A stretch of DNA of 5,632 nt, taken from the NCBI GenBank assembly GCA_011043375.1, contig DQYP01000118.1:1-5632 (forward strand), read 5' to 3'. Within the stretch, counting starts at the first letter, position 1. Every line of letters starts with the position of its first letter. The position numbers were made by a program, and so were the translations under genes. Under the pieces are notes generated by a model. It searched no databases and was not told where the DNA came from. It was given only the letters and a program-made list of their open reading frames with translations. The stretch is from Thermotogaceae bacterium. Lineage in GTDB: Bacteria; Thermotogota; Thermotogae; B21-G9; HyVt-16. Of this stretch, positions 1-4,732 are shown in pieces.

Positions 1-59
1 CGTACTTTATTAAATGAGGCGCCTCGAAATAGAAAATTCAAATCGAAGGAGGGATTTGA

Positions 60-299
60 ATGCCACTTGGTGACACAGTTCAAATCATAGAGCAGACGAA
101 GAGATTGATAATAACCTGGGATACTGGAGTAGTGGATGAAAATGGTGATCCGGTAACTAAAAGAAGCTCAATAGCCGTATCCAACAATTCAACAGATCAG
201 ATACTCTACGATCTCGCATATCAACTCGAAGCCTTGACGAATTACAGTATCTATGGAATAAGCATAACAGATTCAAGAGATCTCGGACCCGTAGCCTGA
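60..299 (+). CDS. DUF1659-like small protein, function unknown
   Basis: This gene encodes 79 residues with an ATG start, preceded by a strong ribosome binding site (AAGGAGGG at 46-53, 6 nt spacing). The pattern fits my memory of the DUF1659 family, which is known from Firmicutes and Thermotogae: a basic N-terminal strand (TKRLIITWDTGV, residues 13-24), then DENGDPVTKRSS, then a helix with regularly spaced hydrophobics (STDQILYDLAYQLEALT), then a closing strand (IYGISITDSRDL). There is no signal peptide, no membrane segment and no cysteine. Length is normal for the family. A DUF2922-like gene follows 34 bp downstream, and the two families commonly occur as a pair, so they probably act together. 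The family has no established function. The family call is fairly secure; a role is not. Confidence 0.8.
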   Translation: MPLGDTVQIIEQTKRLIITWDTGVVDENGDPVTKRSSIAVSNNSTDQILYDLAYQLEALTNYSIYGISITDSRDLGPVA

Positions 300-333
300 T
301 TTCTGATCAACTAAGAGAATGGAGGTGTTCTGA

Positions 334-543
334 GTGAAAACGTTGAGTATGAGCTTTAGAAACAATGAGGGAAGAGTTAGAAGGTTGAGCCTACCAGAAC
401 CCAAAGATACATTGACAGCAGCTGAAGTTCAGGATGTAATGAACTACATGGCAATGAATGGGGTTTTCGATGATTTCAATGTGGTGGATCAAGCAGTTGT
501 TATAGATCGACAAACTAACACATTGTTCGATTTAATACAGTAG
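334..543 (+). CDS. DUF2922-like small protein, function unknown
   Basis: This gene encodes 69 residues from a GTG start, fixed by GGAGGTG at 321-327 with 6 nt spacing. The layout matches the DUF2922 family as I know it. It opens with a strand (KTLSMSFRNNEGRVRRLSLPEPK), continues with the 'LTAAEVQDVMNYMAMNGVF' helix (residues 27-45), and ends with a strand-rich tail (VDQAVVIDRQTNTLFDLIQ). It has no signal peptide, transmembrane segment or cysteine. It lies 34 bp behind the DUF1659-like gene in the same orientation with no terminator between them, so the two are almost certainly co-transcribed. A strong hairpin follows 21 bp after the stop. The family has no assigned function; similar size and constant pairing suggest the two proteins are partners, which is inference. 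Confidence 0.8.
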   Translation: MKTLSMSFRNNEGRVRRLSLPEPKDTLTAAEVQDVMNYMAMNGVFDDFNVVDQAVVIDRQTNTLFDLIQ

Positions 544-564
544 AGTATTAAGAATCTCTACAAG

Positions 565-600
565 AGCCTTCCTGTTATGCCAACACATAGCAGGAAGGCT
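565..600 (+). terminator. Strong hairpin after the DUF2922-like gene; partial terminator or processing stem
   Basis: The arms AGCCTTCCTG (565-574) and CAGGAAGGCT (591-600) pair perfectly. The stem extends inward by TTATG/CATAG (one G-U pair) to about 15 bp around a 6-nt loop. The sequence after it is CTTTCC, a poor U tail. It could therefore be a leaky terminator that lowers expression of the third gene, or a stem that protects the 3' end of the first two genes' message. Confidence 0.65.
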
Positions 601-616
601 TTCCATCATCTCGATT

Positions 617-622
617 GGAGGG
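617..622 (+). promoter_or_regulatory. Ribosome binding site that fixes the start of the third small gene
   Basis: GGAGGG lies 7 nt before the ATG at 630. In-frame TTG codons at 615 and 624 overlap or crowd this site and are unlikely starts. Confidence 0.75.
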
Positions 623-629
623 CTTGAAT

Positions 630-851
630 ATGAACTTCAAAAAACCTGAAATACTCAAATTCGTGTTCTATATTGGAGCTGTTCTTTTGGATCAAACAAT
701 TGAAAATCGTAAGGAAACATTGAAGACGGAGATTATAAAATTTCTCGAAAAATTGGATATAGATTTTCCATTTCCAATGGCCCTGATGGGTATGATAATA
801 GATTTTCTGATCGACAAGATCGTAGATTATGTTGATGAACTTATCGAATGA
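630..851 (+). CDS. Unrecognised 73-residue amphipathic or membrane-associated protein
   Basis: I do not recognise this protein. The ATG at 630 is chosen because GGAGGG (617-622) is well spaced from it. The 73-residue product has two hydrophobic stretches, FVFYIGAVLL (residues 11-20) and FPMALMGMIIDFLI (48-61). Between them is a charged, probably helical segment rich in Lys and Glu (IENRKETLKTEIIKFLEKLD), and the C-terminus is acidic (IVDYVDELIE). Neither hydrophobic stretch is a clean 20-residue transmembrane helix, so it could be a small membrane protein, a holin-like peptide or a soluble helical bundle. There is no signal peptidase motif and no cysteine. It follows the DUF1659/DUF2922 pair in the same orientation, 30 bp after a hairpin, and is closed by a canonical terminator. 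Its position invites comparison with YvrJ, which I recall near such pairs in Bacillus, but the sequence does not look like YvrJ. Confidence 0.7.
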   Translation: MNFKKPEILKFVFYIGAVLLDQTIENRKETLKTEIIKFLEKLDIDFPFPMALMGMIIDFLIDKIVDYVDELIE

Positions 852-858
852 TTATCTT

Positions 859-888
859 TTCCCAGCCGTTTGGCTGGGAATTTTTTTT
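859..888 (+). terminator. Rho-independent terminator of the small-gene set
   Basis: The stem TTCCCAGCC (859-867) / GGCTGGGAA (872-880) has a GTTT loop and is followed by eight T residues (881-888). The minus-strand side has no U tract, so it acts on plus-strand transcription. It stops just before the end of the convergent HD-GYP gene. Confidence 0.92.
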
Positions 889-891
889 GCA

Positions 892-2163
892 TCATCCAAC
901 TAATCTGGATACCACTTCCGGAAGTTCATGCCTTATCTTCTTGTAATCTTCTTCGAATATATCTTCCAAAACATCTTCAAATGATGCTCGTTGCAAAGTG
1001 GAATCACTTTTAACCAAATTCTCAAGTTCATTCACATATTTCTCATCTAACCTGTCCCGCTTCACCTCAGATTTCAAGAAATTCAAGGCTTCTTTGTAAT
1101 TCAGTGCTTTTCTGTATGGTCTATTCTCTATGAGTGCCGAGTACACATCCGAAACTTGAAGAAGCCTCTGATAACAGAACATCTCATCACCTTTGAGACC
1201 AAACGGATATCCAGAGCCATCCAACCTTTCATGGTGTGCCGCACATATCTCCGCTAAATATTTCAAACCTGAATTGATGAGTATCTCGCTCGTATCCACA
1301 ACGTGTTTTCTCATCAGTATCCACTCTTCCTGTGTAAGAGACCTCTTTTTATGAAGTACCTTCAAAGGAACTTTCAACTTGCCTATATCGTGAAAATAAC
1401 CAGCGATCTTCAAGATCTTTCCATCATATTTTCCCAAATACGATTCCGCGATTTTCTGTGATACTCTTGCAACGATTGATATATGGTTTCTGGTCGTATA
1501 ACTCCTCATTCCCTGCATCAAGGACATTATTTTGGCCATTTCAACCGATGAATCGATTTCGATTGGTATCTCGATAGAAGATTCTAACAATTCCAAGTGT
1601 AGATCATCGTCGATGAGCGTTTCTATCAGTTTGTAATCTTTTAATATCTCTATGACTGTATTTTTGAATGTGTTAGGTATTTTGAGCCTTTCTATTTTCC
1701 TCCATAGGTTGGGAAGAACGATCGCATAGTCGTCGAAAGTTTCTATTCTTGAGAATTCGTGTGCGATCATATCCGCCAATTTTAGAATGCTTCCGATCAC
1801 TCGAGTTTTATTTTCAAACGAAAAATCGGAGTGGTGATATAAAACACTTTCTATTTCTTCTTCATCAAAAAATCTCACTCTTTTTAAAAGATAATAGGAA
1901 GCAAGCGAATGTATCTGAGTTTTGGATAATTTTTCGATTTCTTCCATCGATTTTAAAGATAATATTTCATTGAAATCTCTCAAAAAATGTCCAACATTGT
2001 GCGAAAGGCCAAGAACATATACATTTCTATGATTCAAAATTGGATATTCCTTGGCGATCAAGCTTGAAATCTTTGCAACTTGTATGGAATCCAGGATGAA
2101 TCTTTTGTACTCGTTATGCCCTAAATTCTTGAATAGAAGAACAAAATTCTTCAAAGTAAACAT
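892..2163 (-). CDS. HD-GYP phosphodiesterase with degenerate N-terminal HD domain
   Basis: This 423-residue cytoplasmic protein is a probable cyclic-dinucleotide phosphodiesterase. HD-GYP enzymes hydrolyse c-di-GMP, and some act on cGAMP. The C-terminal domain (about 220-385) carries the full set of family residues: H227, HDIGK at 258-262, H287, the HHERLDGSGYP signature at 310-320, and D339 followed by the RPYR motif (348-351). The N-terminal half (about 15-190) is a second, eroded HD-like domain. H55-N56 stands where HD is expected, while H85, H110-H111 and D131 are still in suitable places. No receiver, PAS, GAF or transmembrane segment is visible. The ATG start at 2163 has GAGGAGGAGA upstream (2180-2171 on the minus strand). 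It is convergent with the small-gene set and divergent from the dipeptidase gene, so probably monocistronic. The ligand and actual substrate cannot be told from sequence. Confidence 0.9.
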   Translation of the reverse strand: MFTLKNFVLLFKNLGHNEYKRFILDSIQVAKISSLIAKEYPILNHRNVYVLGLSHNVGHFLRDFNEILSLKSMEEIEKLSKTQIHSLASYYLLKRVRFFDEEEIESVLYHHSDFSFENKTRVIGSILKLADMIAHEFSRIETFDDYAIVLPNLWRKIERLKIPNTFKNTVIEILKDYKLIETLIDDDLHLELLESSIEIPIEIDSSVEMAKIMSLMQGMRSYTTRNHISIVARVSQKIAESYLGKYDGKILKIAGYFHDIGKLKVPLKVLHKKRSLTQEEWILMRKHVVDTSEILINSGLKYLAEICAAHHERLDGSGYPFGLKGDEMFCYQRLLQVSDVYSALIENRPYRKALNYKEALNFLKSEVKRDRLDEKYVNELENLVKSDSTLQRASFEDVLEDIFEEDYKKIRHELPEVVSRLVG

Positions 2164-2234
2164 GAAAAATTCTCCTCCTCAAGAAAGTATTCTGTTAATT
2201 AAGAGTACTGATATAAAAAACTTATTGGTTGTTA

Positions 2235-2281
2235 GAATAAGATTATTGTGTCATCCCGAACGAATGTGAGGGATCTTATTC
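2235..2281. repeat. Stem-loop element resembling dispersed intergenic repeats
   Basis: Perfect 9-bp inverted arms, GAATAAGAT (2235-2243) and ATCTTATTC (2273-2281), enclose a second possible pairing, ATCCC (2253-2257) with GGGAT (2270-2274). The two pairings share GAT/ATC bases on the right side, so they are partly alternative. The core TGTCATCCCGAACG...GTGAGGGATC resembles the short palindromic intergenic repeats with a TCATTCCGAG...GAGGAATCT core found in many bacterial genomes. Only one copy is visible here, so repeat status is inferred from resemblance. Confidence 0.5.
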
Positions 2282-2377
2282 CCTATTACTGGTACTTTTT
2301 AAACTTTTCAAAGACTTCAATAATACTCATCTGTTATTTCTGATTTATCGTATATCATCGCCATTATTAGTTAACAC

Positions 2378-2441
2378 TATCTGAAAAAGTGGACCGATAA
2401 CATATATATATTACCAAAATTTTGAAAATATATCTGAAAAA
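2378..2441. repeat. Two exact 11-bp direct repeats upstream of the dipeptidase gene
   Basis: TATCTGAAAAA occurs at 2378-2388 and again at 2431-2441, 53 bp apart, about five helical turns. A shorter relative, TATCTG, recurs at 2497-2502 between the proposed promoter hexamers. This could be an operator series, but chance is hard to exclude in such AT-rich DNA. Confidence 0.3.
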
Positions 2442-2479
2442 ATTATCAATTTTGCTCGCCGATTGCTAAAATTTCTCTC

Positions 2480-2509
2480 TTGAAACTTGGAATATATATC
2501 TGGTATCCT
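2480..2509 (+). promoter_or_regulatory. Probable sigma-A-type promoter for the dipeptidase gene
   Basis: A TTGAAA box (2480-2485) and a TATCCT box (2504-2509) are separated by 18 bp. Transcription would begin near 2516, leaving a leader of about 40 nt before the TTG start at 2556. The match is fair and there is no experimental support. Confidence 0.45.
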
Positions 2510-2541
2510 TAAATCAGTTGGTATTCAAACTAAAAATTGAA

Positions 2542-2550
2542 GGAAGGTGA
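2542..2550 (+). promoter_or_regulatory. Ribosome binding site that favours the TTG start of the dipeptidase gene
   Basis: GGAAGGTGA sits 5 nt before TTG at 2556. The alternative in-frame GTG at 2547 lies inside this site and would leave almost no spacing. The ATG at 2551 is out of frame. Confidence 0.6.
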
Positions 2551-2555
2551 ATGAA

Positions 2556-3968
2556 TTGTTCGAAGAGGAGTTGATTGAAAAGATCGACGAATTGATAGAA
2601 AAGCACAGAGAAGATTTTTTAGAGGATCTCAGAAAACTCATAGCCGTGAGATCGGTACAAGGTGAAGCAAAAGAAAACGCACCATTTGGAGAAGGCCCAA
2701 GAAAAGCACTCGAGGTTGCACTCGAAATAGCGAGAAAAATGGGATGCGAAACCAAAAATGTTGATAACTATGCGGGGCATGTTCAATTCGGTGAAGGTGG
2801 AAAACTCTACGGTGTTTTAGGACATCTGGATGTTGTACCAGAAGGAGAAGGATGGGAAACTGATCCTTATGAACTTCACATGAAAGATGGGTTTTTAATA
2901 GGTAGGGGAGTAGCTGATAACAAAGGGCCATCGTTGGGAGCGTTATACGCATTGAAAATAGTGAAAGAGCTTGGAGTAGAACCCAAAAACACCGTTAGAA
3001 TAATTTTTGGAACCAACGAAGAGAGTGGTTTTGGTGGGGTTCAATACTATTTTCAAAAGGAACCTTATCCAGATGTTGCAATAGTTCCAGATGCTGGTTT
3101 TCCGTTGATATATGCAGAAAAAGGGATAATAAATTACACTTTTAAAATGAAATTTTCAGGTGAAAACCACCATACGAAGATATTAAAATTCAAGGGCGGA
3201 ACTGCCTCAAATGTTGTTCCACAGAACTGTGAGGTGAAAATAGAAACCCAGAAAGTGAGTGAAGTGGAATACACATTGAAAAACTTCAAGCCGCAAAATG
3301 GTGCGAATATTGAATGGAAGATTTCAGGAAACACTTTTGAAATAAAAACTACTGGAAAACCCGCCCATGCGTCAACACCACAACTTGGTGTGAATGCTAT
3401 AAGCGCGATGTTGGAATTTCTAACACGCTTGGATCTAGGTGATGAATGGAACAAAGCAATAAAAGTGCTGTATCATAAACTTGGAAGAGATCATCACGGA
3501 GAGGGATTGAGAATATCCGGAAAAGATGGCATAAGTGGAGAACTCACATGCAATCTTGGAGTTATAAGCATGAACGATGAGTTTCTTGAAGCTGTTATAA
3601 ACATAAGGTATCCGATATTCTATAATTCTGGGATGATGACTTTTCAGATAAAGGAAGCAATGAAACCGTTTGAGGTTGAAGTTGGAAAAGACAGCAAACC
3701 GCTCTATGTTCCAAAAGAAAGCGAATTGGTTCAAACACTTTTGAGCATATACAGAGAAATAACAGGTGATTACACGAGTGAACCGATGACAATGGGTGGC
3801 GGAACGTATGCAAGGGCTGTTCCATATGGAGTGGCTTTTGGAGCAGGATTCCCGGGTGATCCAGATTCACACGTCCATCAAGCGAATGAAAGAATCAAAC
3901 TCGAATCCATTCCGAAGTTCATAAAGATCTACGCTTTGGTTTTATATCGATGGTTGAAAGAAGGTTGA
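2556..3968 (+). CDS. pepV: PepV-type M20 family dipeptidase
   Basis: This gene encodes about 470 residues, the normal length for the PepV branch of zinc-dependent M20 peptidases. These cytoplasmic enzymes cut dipeptides, with or without an N-terminal His or beta-Ala (carnosinase-like). Numbered from the TTG start, the di-zinc set is complete: H90 and D92 in GHLDVVP, bridging D121 in GRGVADNKGP, the E155-E156 pair in GTNEES (general base and ligand), D179 in VPDAGFPL, and H441 in SHVHQANE. H271 in KPAHAS lies in the lid or insert domain and would stabilise the transition state. The TTG start is preferred over GTG at 2547 because of the ribosome binding site at 2542-2550. The gene has its own probable promoter and terminator, so it is likely monocistronic. 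It probably supports peptide scavenging. The exact substrate is not readable; the symbol reflects family, not proven orthology. Confidence 0.9.
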   Translation: MFEEELIEKIDELIEKHREDFLEDLRKLIAVRSVQGEAKENAPFGEGPRKALEVALEIARKMGCETKNVDNYAGHVQFGEGGKLYGVLGHLDVVPEGEGWETDPYELHMKDGFLIGRGVADNKGPSLGALYALKIVKELGVEPKNTVRIIFGTNEESGFGGVQYYFQKEPYPDVAIVPDAGFPLIYAEKGIINYTFKMKFSGENHHTKILKFKGGTASNVVPQNCEVKIETQKVSEVEYTLKNFKPQNGANIEWKISGNTFEIKTTGKPAHASTPQLGVNAISAMLEFLTRLDLGDEWNKAIKVLYHKLGRDHHGEGLRISGKDGISGELTCNLGVISMNDEFLEAVINIRYPIFYNSGMMTFQIKEAMKPFEVEVGKDSKPLYVPKESELVQTLLSIYREITGDYTSEPMTMGGGTYARAVPYGVAFGAGFPGDPDSHVHQANERIKLESIPKFIKIYALVLYRWLKEG

Positions 3969-3993
3969 GTTTTCTTTTAGTCGTATCCTCCAG

Positions 3994-4034
3994 TTTTCGC
4001 CCTCTTCATAGGTAATTTGAGGGCGAAAATTTTT
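3994..4034 (+). terminator. Rho-independent terminator of the dipeptidase gene
   Basis: The perfect 11-bp stem TTTTCGCCCTC (3994-4004) / GAGGGCGAAAA (4019-4029) encloses a 14-nt loop and is followed by TTTTT (4030-4034), then ATTT. The A-rich 3' arm and T-rich 5' arm would also let it work on the minus strand, but no minus-strand gene ends here. Confidence 0.85.
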
Positions 4035-4101
4035 ATTTGATTGCTGGTAACTATTCATCACAACGACATTATTTATGAAATTTTTTTGCAAATCTTCTTT
4101 C

Positions 4102-4130
4102 TTGGATTATTTTTTCCGTATTTTATCTAT
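4102..4130 (+). promoter_or_regulatory. Possible promoter of the sigma region-2-like gene
   Basis: TTGGAT (4102-4107) and TATCTAT (4124-4130) are separated by 16 bp. A start of transcription near 4137 would exclude the upstream ATG at 4075 and fits the TTG start at 4159. The hexamer matches are weak. Confidence 0.3.
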
Positions 4131-4144
4131 TAGAAAACGAATTC

Positions 4145-4152
4145 AGGGGGGA
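4145..4152 (+). promoter_or_regulatory. Ribosome binding site that fixes a TTG start
   Basis: AGGGGGGA lies 6 nt before TTG at 4159. The in-frame ATG at 4075 has no comparable site; it follows a T-rich stretch and would add a Phe/Arg-rich 28-residue extension unlike the family. Confidence 0.65.
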
Positions 4153-4158
4153 TACACT

Positions 4159-4671
4159 TTGAGAAGAAGAAACTCCAAACAAACCAACACCAATAGGGAA
4201 ATCGACGAGATAGCTGTCTTTGCAAAGGAAAAGGATGAAGATTGTATGGAAATCTTGTTGAATATATCCATGCCCATGATACTGAAAAAAACCGCAAAGT
4301 ACAACATTGAAGCTGGTCCTGTGTGTGATTTTGAGGATTTGATATCTACATGTATCTATATAGCTGTGGTTGGAATTAAGAAATATGATATCTCAAAAGG
4401 TGGATTTTTAACCTTCTTAAGACGATACCTCGATTGGAAACTCAAAGCGCATATTTTTGGAAAGGAAAGTTTACCAGAACCTTCAAAAGAGTACCCTTTT
4501 TTCTACAAAGAAAAGACAGGGGACATAAGTATCGACCCATACGAAAATGAATCTTTGATGAAAGAAGATACCTATGTCGTCCGCGAACTTGAAGATGCCT
4601 TGATAGATTATTCAGGAAAAAGTCAAGAGAAATTTGAAAAATTGAAGAAAGCGATGTATGAGATCTTCTGA
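4159..4671 (+). CDS. Sigma-70 region 2-like protein without region 4
   Basis: This gene encodes 170 residues from a TTG start placed by the ribosome binding site at 4145-4152. Residues about 25-100 read like sigma-70 region 2: a helix (CMEILLNISMPMILKKTAKYN), then DFEDLISTCIYIAVVGIKKYDISKG (58-81 region), then FLTFLRRYLDWKLKAHIF. This parallels the classical DLIQEG...A..KFDP.KG..F.TYA...I layout, which binds the RNA polymerase clamp and the -10 element. The remaining 70 residues (ending in an acidic-basic helix, QEKFEKLKKAMYEIF) show no region 4 helix-turn-helix, so it probably cannot recognise a -35 box alone. Options are one half of a split sigma factor like Bacillus RsoA (the partner of SigO), a decayed or specialised sigma factor, or a mobile-element regulator. 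No anti-sigma gene is adjacent. Region 2 resemblance is fairly clear; function is inferred. Confidence 0.65.
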   Translation: MRRRNSKQTNTNREIDEIAVFAKEKDEDCMEILLNISMPMILKKTAKYNIEAGPVCDFEDLISTCIYIAVVGIKKYDISKGGFLTFLRRYLDWKLKAHIFGKESLPEPSKEYPFFYKEKTGDISIDPYENESLMKEDTYVVRELEDALIDYSGKSQEKFEKLKKAMYEIF

Positions 4672-4683
4672 ATCAAAAATGAT

Positions 4684-4723
4684 TAAATACCAGAGATTGG
4701 CATGTGCCCATCTCTGGTATTTA
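4684..4723. terminator. Bidirectional terminator hairpin between convergent genes
   Basis: A perfect 13-bp inverted repeat, TAAATACCAGAGA (4684-4696) / TCTCTGGTATTTA (4711-4723), encloses 14 nt that can pair further (GGC/GCC). It lies 12 bp after the sigma-like gene and 9 bp before the end of the convergent glycosyltransferase gene. The U tails are modest on both strands, better on the minus strand, where ATCATTTTTG follows. Confidence 0.75.
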
Positions 4724-4732
4724 TGAAATATC

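Larger units (their letters stand above)
2164..2555. other. AT-rich intergenic region between divergent genes
   Basis: These 392 bases lie between the divergent HD-GYP and dipeptidase genes and hold no convincing gene. They contain a stem-loop repeat-like element (2235-2281), two exact copies of TATCTGAAAAA at 2378 and 2431, a run of alternating AT at 2402-2411, and a plausible promoter (2480-2509) for the dipeptidase gene. A promoter for the HD-GYP gene should also lie here, but I could not pick a convincing one. Confidence 0.7.

Noticed and set aside
1749..2269. Plus-strand open frames opposite the HD-GYP gene
   Set aside because: They are antisense to conserved HD-GYP-protein sequence and their products have shadow-like composition. 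The second runs into the repeat-like element without a stop signal or ribosome binding site of its own.
2375..2396. Possible insertion sequence end (CTGAAAAAGTGGACC)
   Set aside because: It is reminiscent of some IS3-type termini, but there is no partner inverted repeat, no target duplication and no transposase remnant nearby.
2401..2460. AT-rich stretch considered as a replication origin or a riboswitch
   Set aside because: No DnaA-box cluster, no iterons, and no recognisable aptamer core or associated terminator before the dipeptidase gene.
2525..2755. Minus-strand open frame overlapping the start of the dipeptidase gene
   Set aside because: Ser/Phe-rich composition typical of the antisense of an acidic coding region. 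The plus strand encodes a clear M20 enzyme. No ribosome binding site seen.
3134..3870. Several minus-strand open frames inside the dipeptidase gene
   Set aside because: They overlap each other and conserved catalytic segments of the plus-strand gene, and their translations resemble no protein family.
4075..4158. N-terminal extension of the sigma-like gene from ATG 4075
   Set aside because: No ribosome binding site, a T-rich start region, and a possible promoter overlapping it. TTG at 4159 is much better supported.
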